A stretch of DNA of 64,000 nucleotides from Candidatus Enterococcus moelleringii (GTDB taxonomy: Bacteria; Bacillota; Bacilli; Lactobacillales; Enterococcaceae), in the NCBI RefSeq assembly GCF_017377575.1, contig NZ_JAFREM010000018.1:62001-126000 (forward strand). Reading direction: 5' to 3'. Numbering within the stretch: the stretch's first letter is position 1; each line of letters begins with the position of its first letter. The translations under genes and the position numbers were made by a program. Under the pieces are notes generated by a model. It saw only the letters and a list, made by a program, of their open reading frames with translations, was not told where the DNA came from and ran no database searches. This document shows, piece by piece, positions 56,419 to 63,772 of this stretch.

Positions 56419-58146
56419 ATGAATCCTGATTTAGCTGAGATTATTATGCCAAAAACTAGCAAGAATAACAGCCCACCAGACGTTTTCGCAGATACAGAAT
56501 ATAATAGTAAAGTTAGCAGAAATGTGGTGAAAAATTCTATGAAGAAAGTGACGAAGCTGGAAACTATTGTCAAGCATACGACAACGAAAAAGGAGCTGTA
56601 CGATGAGATATGGGATATATCTGCTGCTGGCGTTGCTAGAAAATACGGTATTCCCTATACACAGTTTTTGGCACAAATAAAAGAGGCGTCAATTCCTATC
56701 CCGCCCTCAGGTTATTGGGCTAAGTTGAGCAGCGGGAAATCGGTGAATGTAATAGCATTTACTGGGAATCCCGAAGAGACAATTCAATTGGCAGAAAAAA
56801 TAAAACAAATTTCTTACGAAGAGCAAGCAGAAATACAAGTTGAACCAGAGAGCAGGATAATAGAAGAACAAGTTGAAATAGAGTCTGAGCTCAATCCTGA
56901 AATCATTGACACTATTACTCTTGGAAATCAGACTTACAACTATTACGATCGTTCCCAACTATATGAAGAAGTCTGGGATAAGCCAGTCACTGAGGTAGCA
57001 AAGAAGTATCATGTATCCGATAACGTTATTCGCAAAGTGTGCAAATCATTGGGCATTCCTACACCTCCTGCCGGCTATTGGACGAAGGTCCGCTCGGGAA
57101 CAAAAATGAAAAAAACACCATTACCAAAAGGAAACTATTTACCTAGCAAGCATGGGCTTCGCAATAGTCAGTGGATTGAACTAGAAAAAGGCCAAACGAT
57201 AGAGGAGAAGCTGAACTTTTTAGAAAAGGAAAACTTAATCGCGGTACTTTCTGTTGCTGATCAAATTTTGTTGCCGGATGAAACTGAGAAATTCCATTCC
57301 TCAGTTACTAAGCAACGGAAGAGTATAGTCGCTTGGCAAAAGGCTTACGCCAAGAACCTTAAAAAAGGGCGAGGTAAATACAATTTGGATCGTCCACCGA
57401 TGAATGCAGACAATTTATCCGAAGAAGGAGTACAACGGATGTGTCGCATTCTTGATGCCTTAATAAAAGCACTGGAACCATTTGATTGCCAGCTATTACC
57501 GGACCGAGCTTGTTTCCTGATTGATGGTGAACAAGTAGGCTACTCTTTTTCGGAGGCGCAGGATAAAGTTCCTCACGTTCTTACAAAAGAAGAGAATATG
57601 GAAATGCTGAGATATGAAGAAGAAAAAAGACTAAGTAGTTATGCTTACAAACCAAGAATTAGGAAGTATGATTATCACTTTAATGGCAAACTTAGTTTTA
57701 AATTGTGCAATGAAAGAAGATTTAGAGATTGCAAAGCCTATCAATTAGAAGATAGATTAGGTGAAATGATTATTGCTCTGTACGAAGCTTCTGAATATGT
57801 TCGGCAGAGACGGCTGGAGTATGAAGAGGCTCAAAGAAAGAGAGAAGAAGAAGGCCGGCTGCGTGAAGAACGAAAAGACAGATACAATAAGGAAGTTGAA
57901 CTAACGATTGCTTTGTTAAATGAAGCTGAAGATTTTGAAAAAGCTACCCGTCTTAGAAATTATATTTGTGCGGCTGAACACTCGATGGATAAAGATAAAT
58001 TTTCCGATGAATGGCTTGCTTGGGCTAAAGGAAAGGCAGATTGGTTGGACCCTACAGTTGCACTAGAGGATGATTGTTTTGGTCGAAGGAATCACCAAAA
58101 AGATGAACGTGGGAAACAACTTGAGGAAAAACGGTATTGGTATTGA
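56419..58146 (+). CDS. Large uncharacterised protein with duplicated LYxxIW-GYW domain
   Basis: Protein of 575 residues. Two ungapped copies of one domain occur at about residues 57-107 (ELYDEIWDISAAGVARKYG ... PIPPSGYWAKLSSGK) and 178-228 (QLYEEVWDKPVTEVAKKYH ... PTPPAGYWTKVRSG), offset by 121 residues; each looks like an HTH followed by a PP(S/A)GYW loop. The second half has RPRIRKYD-like KPRIRKYDYHFNGKL, KAYQLEDRLGEMI and a charged coiled coil (residues 465-500). I know this motif set from uncharacterised bacterial proteins, without function. The start ATG has only a poor ribosome binding site. Confidence 0.75.
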   Translation: MNPDLAEIIMPKTSKNNSPPDVFADTEYNSKVSRNVVKNSMKKVTKLETIVKHTTTKKELYDEIWDISAAGVARKYGIPYTQFLAQIKEASIPIPPSGYWAKLSSGKSVNVIAFTGNPEETIQLAEKIKQISYEEQAEIQVEPESRIIEEQVEIESELNPEIIDTITLGNQTYNYYDRSQLYEEVWDKPVTEVAKKYHVSDNVIRKVCKSLGIPTPPAGYWTKVRSGTKMKKTPLPKGNYLPSKHGLRNSQWIELEKGQTIEEKLNFLEKENLIAVLSVADQILLPDETEKFHSSVTKQRKSIVAWQKAYAKNLKKGRGKYNLDRPPMNADNLSEEGVQRMCRILDALIKALEPFDCQLLPDRACFLIDGEQVGYSFSEAQDKVPHVLTKEENMEMLRYEEEKRLSSYAYKPRIRKYDYHFNGKLSFKLCNERRFRDCKAYQLEDRLGEMIIALYEASEYVRQRRLEYEEAQRKREEEGRLREERKDRYNKEVELTIALLNEAEDFEKATRLRNYICAAEHSMDKDKFSDEWLAWAKGKADWLDPTVALEDDCFGRRNHQKDERGKQLEEKRYWY

Positions 58147-58168
58147 ATAACCAGAAAGATGTGATGAT

Positions 58169-59359
58169 ATGTTTTATGGAGAGAAACTAACTAGTTTAAG
58201 AGAATTGAACGGGCTCTCCAGGAAAGACTTAGCGGATCAACTGAAAATAACTGAGCAGGCGGTCTGGCAATATGAAACAGATTCCATACTGCCCCGTATA
58301 GAAATACTCAATCAATTGCGCAGTTTATTTAATGTTGAAACAAAATATTTCTTTTCGCCAGTTTATCTTTCTGACAAATTTAGTGAAGAAAAGGTAGCTT
58401 ATCGAGCGGAGGATAGAGAGTCTCGCAAGAAAACAAAGCTTGAACTTACTTTTCTAAATTATGTTTACTATTATATTAACTACTTTGAGCGAAACCTGGT
58501 AATTCCTGATGCTAAAATAAAAAGTATTAGACAGAAATGTATCGAAATTGTTCGAGAAAACAAACTAGAGAAAAAAGAGCTGATAAAGACAATCGCAGAA
58601 TTATCGCGAGCAGAATTAGCTTTGGACAATAACAAAGATTTAATGTATGTGTTAGAAAACAGCGGCATCTATATTGTTGAAAAAAATCTAGGTTCACAAA
58701 TAGATGCCTACAGCACGGTTACTTCAGACGGCCGCCTATTTATTATTCTAGGAACGTTGAAAAAATCTGCTGTCAGACGTAATTTTGATTTAGCCCATGA
58801 ATTAGGCCATCTACTCCTTCATTCTGAGGTGGATATGGGTATCTTAACTACAGCTGAGTTAAAAGTGATAGAAAAGGAAGCCCACTTATTCGCCTCGATC
58901 TTTTTATTGCCAAAGGAAGAATTTACTAGAGACTTCTTGGAATTAAAAAGGAAATCGAATCCCGATTATTATATTGATCTGAAGAAAAAATACTTGGTTT
59001 CGATCTCAGCTTTAGAGATGCGGGCTTATGGACTCGAATTAATGAGCTATCAAGAAAATCGCTATTTTTGGGGGCAGTTAACTAAAAAGGAATACAAATC
59101 ATTCGAACCTTTGGATGATGAAATTTCACCAGTGAAACCTGGAAAAATCCGTTCGCTTTTTAAGTTTGTACTAGATAAACAGGTGATAGACTTGCCCGTG
59201 TTGTTGGATCATTTCAATATACTGCCAGAATTTCTGATCGAGCTCTTTAGTTTAGACAAACACTTTTTTGAGGAGTATTTAGAAACTAAAAAGGACTTTT
59301 TCAGCGATACGACGATCATTGATTTAGCGAATCATCGTAAGAAGGCGGAGTTGAGCTAA
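58169..59359 (+). CDS. XRE-HTH / M78 (ImmA/IrrE) metallopeptidase
   Basis: Protein of 396 residues. Residues 1-60 are an XRE-type HTH (LTSLRELNGLSRKDLADQLK, then VWQYETDSILPRIEIL). A linker of helices follows, then the peptidase domain with VRRNFDLAHELGHLLLH, whose zinc motif HELGH is residues 210-214, and EKEAHLFASIFLLP, which supplies the third ligand region. Such proteins usually cleave a repressor (ImmA with ImmR, IrrE with DdrO) in response to stress. It starts 22 bp after the 575-residue gene, so it is plausibly the sensor for the module; the target repressor would be the first gene or its own HTH. Confidence 0.88.
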   Translation: MFYGEKLTSLRELNGLSRKDLADQLKITEQAVWQYETDSILPRIEILNQLRSLFNVETKYFFSPVYLSDKFSEEKVAYRAEDRESRKKTKLELTFLNYVYYYINYFERNLVIPDAKIKSIRQKCIEIVRENKLEKKELIKTIAELSRAELALDNNKDLMYVLENSGIYIVEKNLGSQIDAYSTVTSDGRLFIILGTLKKSAVRRNFDLAHELGHLLLHSEVDMGILTTAELKVIEKEAHLFASIFLLPKEEFTRDFLELKRKSNPDYYIDLKKKYLVSISALEMRAYGLELMSYQENRYFWGQLTKKEYKSFEPLDDEISPVKPGKIRSLFKFVLDKQVIDLPVLLDHFNILPEFLIELFSLDKHFFEEYLETKKDFFSDTTIIDLANHRKKAELS

Positions 59360-59410
59360 TAGTAAATCGTTCGTCTTATTTGCTGATATTACTTAAAATC
59401 AATAACTGCG

Positions 59411-59455
59411 TAAGAGTACCCTAAGGATTATCAGATCCTTTAGGTACTCTTTTTA
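59411..59455 (+). terminator. Terminator after the HTH/M78 module
   Basis: AAGAGTACCCTAAGGAT pairs with ATCCTTTAGGTACTCTT with small mismatches and is followed by TTTTT. Confidence 0.85.
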
Positions 59456-59718
59456 GTTGAAGAAACTAGAGAAGCTGTTTATTCAAATTTTTAGACTTAC
59501 TACTCTAAAGTGGAAACCATACTTCTCTTTGTTCACCCCTGTAGTGAGATAAGACTAGAAAGTAAAAAATCAGGTGAAATTGTAGTTTTGATCACTTCTA
59601 TCGATATATTCAGATAAAAGTACGGATAAATAAAATTAATCTCTAAATACCTATCCAGGCAACTATTTCGCGTATGGAGGTGCAAGATAACGGCTGTTTA
59701 ATTAGTCCATCAAAAATA

Positions 59719-59749
59719 ATGTATACTTTATTTAAAAAAATGTATACAA
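59719..59749 (+). promoter_or_regulatory. Twin GTATAC operators of the acid-sugar operon
   Basis: ATGTATACTT and ATGTATACAA carry the palindrome GTATAC at 59721-59726 and 59742-59747, exactly 21 bp apart (two helical turns). The second overlaps a TATACA -35-like box. TTGTATACAA-type sites are typical of GntR/FCD regulators, and a GntR gene closes this cluster. Confidence 0.65.
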
Positions 59750-59774
59750 TCCGGATGATTTGTAGTATTATAAT
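59743..59774 (+). promoter_or_regulatory. Promoter of the acid-sugar operon
   Basis: TATACA (59743-59748), 17-bp spacer and TATTAT (59766-59771), or the overlapping TATAAT at 59769-59774. The weak -35 lies within the second operator. Confidence 0.5.
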
Positions 59775-59787
59775 GAAAACGCTATCT
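59774..59787 (+). promoter_or_regulatory. cre site of the acid-sugar operon
   Basis: TGAAAACGCTATCT matches TGWAANCGNTNWCA at 13 of 14 positions and starts where the -10 box ends, the classic placement for CcpA repression. Confidence 0.65.
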
Positions 59788-59810
59788 AAACTATAGAGAG
59801 GTTGATCGAT

Positions 59811-60692
59811 ATGACGCAAAAAATAGGTTTTGTTGGATTGGGCATCATGGGTAAACCCATGGCAAAAAATTTAATTCAAGCAGATTTTGAAGTATCTGTT
59901 TTTGATTTAAATGAAATAGCTGTTAACGACTTAGTTGCACAGGGTGCTAAAAAAAATACAGTAGGAGCAATGGCACAGACAGTCGATTTTATTATTACGA
60001 TGCTGCCGACTATGGCAAGTATTAAGGAAACATTTGAGCAACACATATTTAAGAACGCTTCCAACGGATTAGTGGTGATTAATATGAGTTCAATTGGTCC
60101 AAGCGACGCAATTGCTTTAGCTGAAAAAGGTAAAAAAATGGGTGTGAAAGTTTTAGATGCACCAGTTAGTGGTGGTGAGCCAAAAGCCATCGATGGGACT
60201 TTGTCAATCATGGTTGGCGGGGAGGAGAATGCCTTTAATAAATCATTATCAGTTTTTCAAGCAATTGGACAAGATATCGTATTGCTAGGAAGCGCTGGCA
60301 GTGGTTCTGTAGTTAAGCTAGCCAATCAAATTATTGTTAATTTGAATATTGCGGCTGTTTCAGAAGCCTTGGTATTAGCAGCCAAAGCTAATATCGATTT
60401 GGACAAAATGTATCATGCTATTCGTGGAGGATTGGCAGGTAGTGTCGTTTTAGATGCAAAAGTTCCTTTAATATTGGATCGGAATTTCAAACCAGGTGGA
60501 GCAATCTCAATTAATTTAAAAGACTTAACGAACGTAATGGAAACGGCCCATGATTTAGATGTGCCACTACCAATGTCTAGCCAATTATTAGAAATTTTCC
60601 ATGCTTTAAAAGCAGATGGTAAAGCAACTGATGACCATTGTGGAATTGTTCAATATTATGAAAAGCTAGCCAATATAACAGTGAGTAGGTGA
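59811..60692 (+). CDS. Tartronate-semialdehyde reductase / threonate-type 2-hydroxyacid dehydrogenase
   Basis: Beta-hydroxyacid dehydrogenase of 293 residues from the ATG at 59811 (AGAGAGG upstream). The NAD motif is GFVGLGIMGKPMAKNL, the substrate signature is DAPVSGGEPKAIDGTLSIMVGG, and the catalytic Lys lies in GSVVKLANQIIVN. GarR, LtnD and related sugar-acid dehydrogenases share this pattern. Because the next gene is a DUF1537 kinase, oxidation of a four-carbon sugar acid at C2 (as LtnD does with L-threonate) is a likelier role than tartronate reduction, but this is inference. Confidence 0.85.
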   Translation: MTQKIGFVGLGIMGKPMAKNLIQADFEVSVFDLNEIAVNDLVAQGAKKNTVGAMAQTVDFIITMLPTMASIKETFEQHIFKNASNGLVVINMSSIGPSDAIALAEKGKKMGVKVLDAPVSGGEPKAIDGTLSIMVGGEENAFNKSLSVFQAIGQDIVLLGSAGSGSVVKLANQIIVNLNIAAVSEALVLAAKANIDLDKMYHAIRGGLAGSVVLDAKVPLILDRNFKPGGAISINLKDLTNVMETAHDLDVPLPMSSQLLEIFHALKADGKATDDHCGIVQYYEKLANITVSR

Positions 60693-60697
60693 ATAGT

Positions 60698-62116
60698 ATG
60701 GAGCAAACAGAATTTAAAACAATGTGCGATGAATTACCAAAATTAGATGAGAAAACAATTGATCAAGAATTAAGGACAGCTTTAGAAACACTGAATAAAA
60801 AAATTGTTGTCTTAGATGATGATCCAACAGGTACTCAGACAGTTCATGATGTGTCCATTTATACCGATTGGACAATTGAAAGTTTGCGAAAAGGATTTTT
60901 AGAAAAGAATAAATTGTTTTTTGTCTTGACCAATTCCAGAGGTTTTACAAAAGAAAAAACACTACAAGTACATCAAACGATCGCGGAAAGAATTGCTATA
61001 GTTGCAAAAGAAACAGATCAAGATTTCCTCGTTATCAATCGAGGAGATTCTACTTTAAGAGGCCACTATCCTCTAGAAACAGAAATGTTGAAAGCTACTT
61101 TAGAACAGGAAAGCATGACATTTGATGGTGAAATAATCATTCCTTTCTTCAAAGAAGGCGGACGTCTAACGATAGAAAATGTTCACTATGTCAATGACGG
61201 TAAGAGATTGGTTCCTGCTGGGGAAACTGAATTTGCCAAGGATCGAACGTTTGGCTACCAATCATCAGATTTACGTAAATGGGTTGAAGAAAAAACTGCT
61301 GGTAATTTTGACGCAGACACTGTAATAACAATCAGTCTATTAGAACTAAGAAATAAACAGGTTAATGAAATAGCTGAAAAATTAATTAAGGTAACTGATT
61401 TTAATAAAGTCATTGTTAACGCTGTTGATTACCTAGACGTAAAAGTATTTGTCATTTCTTTAATCAAAGCTTTAAATCAAGGGAAACGCTTTTTGTATAG
61501 TAGTGCTGCGGCTTTTGTTAAGGTTTTAGGAGGGATTCCGGATCAGCCTCTGCTTACAAGAAAAGATATTGTAAATGAATCTAATCAAAATGGCGGCTTG
61601 ATCATGGTAGGATCTCACGTCAAGAAAACAACAGATCAGTTGAATAGCTTGTTGAAAGTTGATGGGATTGTTCCTTTGGAATTTCAAGTTAGTAAAGTAG
61701 TCGATTCGCAAGAATTTGTCGCTGAACAGTTAAGAATTCGACAGTTGGTAAACGGATATCTGCAAGAAGGGCGAACAGTGGTAGTGTACACTGAACGCAA
61801 ACGATTGGATATTGGGAAAGATCCTGAAGCGGAGTTAAATTTATCAGTAAAAATAGCAAGTGCTGTATCACGGATCGTTCATGATTTGACTTGCCGTCCC
61901 AAATTTTTGATAGCCAAAGGAGGGATTACTTCCAGTGATATTGCTACAGCTGGTTTAGGAATCAAACAAGCACAAGTGGCTGGACAAATTGCACCAGGAA
62001 TCCCAGTATGGCTGGCAGGAGAAGAGTCTAAATTTCCTAAGTTGCCTTATATTATTTTTCCAGGAAATGTCGGTGAAGTCGATACATTAAGTCGCGTAGT
62101 CAAGCAATTAAAATAA
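60698..62116 (+). CDS. Four-carbon acid sugar kinase (DUF1537, OtnK-like)
   Basis: Kinase of 472 residues from the ATG at 60698, with AGGTGA overlapping the stop of the dehydrogenase gene. The N-domain signature is IVVLDDDPTGTQTVHDV and the hydroxy-acid site FVLTNSRGFTKE, with RGDSTLRGHYPLE. The C-domain binds ATP through VGSHVKKTTDQL and KGGITSSDIAT, followed by GNVGEVDTL. DUF1537 members phosphorylate 3-oxo-tetronates, D-threonate or related acids. The dehydrogenase-kinase pair is the core of threonate/erythronate catabolism. Confidence 0.88.
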   Translation: MEQTEFKTMCDELPKLDEKTIDQELRTALETLNKKIVVLDDDPTGTQTVHDVSIYTDWTIESLRKGFLEKNKLFFVLTNSRGFTKEKTLQVHQTIAERIAIVAKETDQDFLVINRGDSTLRGHYPLETEMLKATLEQESMTFDGEIIIPFFKEGGRLTIENVHYVNDGKRLVPAGETEFAKDRTFGYQSSDLRKWVEEKTAGNFDADTVITISLLELRNKQVNEIAEKLIKVTDFNKVIVNAVDYLDVKVFVISLIKALNQGKRFLYSSAAAFVKVLGGIPDQPLLTRKDIVNESNQNGGLIMVGSHVKKTTDQLNSLLKVDGIVPLEFQVSKVVDSQEFVAEQLRIRQLVNGYLQEGRTVVVYTERKRLDIGKDPEAELNLSVKIASAVSRIVHDLTCRPKFLIAKGGITSSDIATAGLGIKQAQVAGQIAPGIPVWLAGEESKFPKLPYIIFPGNVGEVDTLSRVVKQLK

Positions 62117-62138
62117 ATAATCAGCTAGGAGAGATTAT

Positions 62139-62573
62139 ATGCTTAAATTTTGCAGAGCTGTAATTGGTTATGGAATTGTCGGGATTTTAACGATGGGCGT
62201 CTGGGGAAGTCTGGTGGCAGCATATGGTTTGGCGGGAGGATTTTTTGCAGCAGTTATTTTTATTGGTCCTTGTTGGTTTCTGTTACACTTTTTAGGATTG
62301 GTTCATAGTGATACTAAGTCGATGTTTGTTGATTTAGGTTTTGGTGTCGGCTTTGCAGGATTGTTCAGAGACTTTTTCATGGTAGGCAGTGATGCTGCAA
62401 TTGCCAGTCTTCCCACTTTAGCAGTGGTCTTGGTTGGCGGCATTATCGGTGGGGCGGTAGCCGTATTAATAGAGCGAGATATGGCGAAAGATGCTTCTTC
62501 ATTAATAGAAGAAGCGGATGAGATTAGAATCGAACCGACGATTGCAGAAACCTTAAATCAAGGGGAGGAATAA
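62139..62573 (+). CDS. Small membrane protein A of a putative two-subunit transporter
   Basis: Protein of 144 residues with about four transmembrane segments (GYGIVGILTMGVWGSLVAAYG, GGFFAAVIFIGPCWFLLHFLG, VDLGFGVGFAGLFRDFF, ASLPTLAVVLVGGIIGGAVAVL) and a charged cytosolic tail. It shares GxxW.L.H..GL.H/I-type motifs with the next gene, suggesting the two are paralogous subunits. From memory similar pairs in Listeria are annotated as putative glycerol-type transporter subunits (Lin0368 family); no transport data are known to me. The gene is preceded by AGGAGAG and followed 2 bp later by its partner. Confidence 0.7.
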   Translation: MLKFCRAVIGYGIVGILTMGVWGSLVAAYGLAGGFFAAVIFIGPCWFLLHFLGLVHSDTKSMFVDLGFGVGFAGLFRDFFMVGSDAAIASLPTLAVVLVGGIIGGAVAVLIERDMAKDASSLIEEADEIRIEPTIAETLNQGEE

Positions 62574-62575
62574 TT

Positions 62576-62914
62576 ATGTCTAGTATGTTCGTTATTGCAA
62601 CTTTAGTGGGAGCTTTTATCTTTCCTTTTATTTTACGTTTGTCATGGGATCGTCTAATTGAACACTTTGGACCTTTTGGTGGTTGGATGGCTGCAGCTTT
62701 TCTAGTCGGAACGATGTGGACACTGAATCACGGAGTTGGTCTAATTCATCAAAGTGGTGGTGCTTGGATTGATCAGGGATTCGCCGCAGGAATTGGACTT
62801 TTAGTAGCAACTAAAATGGCTGGTGGCAGTTTTAATGGAAACGTGGCGAAGAATATTCTAGGATCGGCTGTCGGTGGATTGATTGCAGGCTTTGTTTTGT
62901 CATTAATTTTATAA
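62576..62914 (+). CDS. Small membrane protein B of a putative two-subunit transporter
   Basis: Protein of 112 residues with about four transmembrane segments (FVIATLVGAFIFPFILRL, GGWMAAAFLVGTMWTLNHG, GFAAGIGLLVATKMAGG, ILGSAVGGLIAGFVLSL). WTLNHGVGLIHQSGGAWIDQGFAAGIG aligns with WFLLHFLGLVHSDTKSMFVDLGFGVGFA of the preceding protein, so both come from one ancestor. The pair has no ATP-binding or phosphotransferase partner nearby. Uptake of the sugar acid used by this operon is the simplest role, but it is inferred from position only. Confidence 0.7.
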   Translation: MSSMFVIATLVGAFIFPFILRLSWDRLIEHFGPFGGWMAAAFLVGTMWTLNHGVGLIHQSGGAWIDQGFAAGIGLLVATKMAGGSFNGNVAKNILGSAVGGLIAGFVLSLIL

Positions 62915-62937
62915 AAAATAGGAAGGAAGTTTTGTTT

Positions 62938-63609
62938 ATGAAAAGAATTTACTTATCGTATCCTTTAGGAGTAGAAACACCAAGATTTGCTGAGAACCCG
63001 CCAGTTAGTATGTGGCCCCAATTTTCAACTGATCGTGGCGATGTCTTTAATCAGTCTTTTTACATGGCAATCAATCATAGTGGCACGCATATGGATGGAG
63101 CTAATCATTTTAATCCTGCTGGCAAACAGTTGTGGGAAAACGAAGTAGACACTTTTGTCTATGAAAAAGTGGTTGTTTTAGATATTGAAAAGGGTGATGA
63201 TGAATTAATATCCAAAAATGACTTACAGCCCTACGAAAAAGAATTAAGTAGCTGTGATTTAGTTATCGTGCGAACAGGATTTTATAAAGTCAGAGACGAC
63301 GCCTATCGTTATGGCCAGCACAATCCTGGATTTACAAAAGATGCCGGTGATTATTTAATGACTTTCCCTAATATTAAGGCTATCGGTATGGATATTCCAT
63401 CCGCTGCTAGTGCTCAGAATGTTCACCCTCATGGTGTTGAGTTCCATCAGGCTGTTTTAGGGTTAGGCCGTTCAGATGATCGCGCTATTTTAATCATTGA
63501 AGATATGAAACTTGATGGAGACTTGTCAGGAATTTCTAAAGTTTATGCTTTGCCGTTACTAATACAAGGATTAGATAGTGGACCATGTACAATTTTAGCT
63601 GAATTTTAA
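62938..63609 (+). CDS. Cyclase-family metal-dependent hydrolase
   Basis: Protein of 223 residues from the ATG at 62938 (GGAAGGAAG upstream). INHSGTHMDGANHFNP is the metal-binding HxGTHxDxxxH motif of the cyclase/kynurenine formamidase family, and VIVRTGFYKVRDD and IKAIGMDIPSAASAQN match its core. Members open amides, esters or lactones. In this operon a lactonase-like or isomerase-like step on a sugar acid is plausible, replacing an activity not encoded here; this is inference. No tryptophan-catabolism genes are nearby. A terminator follows. Confidence 0.82.
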   Translation: MKRIYLSYPLGVETPRFAENPPVSMWPQFSTDRGDVFNQSFYMAINHSGTHMDGANHFNPAGKQLWENEVDTFVYEKVVVLDIEKGDDELISKNDLQPYEKELSSCDLVIVRTGFYKVRDDAYRYGQHNPGFTKDAGDYLMTFPNIKAIGMDIPSAASAQNVHPHGVEFHQAVLGLGRSDDRAILIIEDMKLDGDLSGISKVYALPLLIQGLDSGPCTILAEF

Positions 63610-63616
63610 CAAAGGG

Positions 63617-63651
63617 GTGTTGATGACTTTAATCGGTCATCAACATTTTTT
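63617..63651 (+). terminator. Terminator of the acid-sugar operon
   Basis: TGTTGATGAC pairs perfectly with GTCATCAACA around TTTAATCG and is followed by six T residues. Confidence 0.9.
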
Positions 63652-63772
63652 ATTCAAATCAGGGATTTATGGTCGAAACTTTAATGTTCAGCTAAAGTCT
63701 GTTAAAATGAATAGTTGTAAAGCAAGATAATTAAAGTGCATGACAATGACATTTTTGATTGGTGTGGAAATG

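Larger units (their letters stand above)
59360..59810. other. Intergenic region between the HTH/M78 module and the acid-sugar operon
   Basis: Apart from the terminator at 59411-59455 and the operator/promoter cluster at 59719-59787, the middle part (about 59460-59700) contains no gene, repeat or hairpin that I can support. It is AT-rich. Confidence 0.5.
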
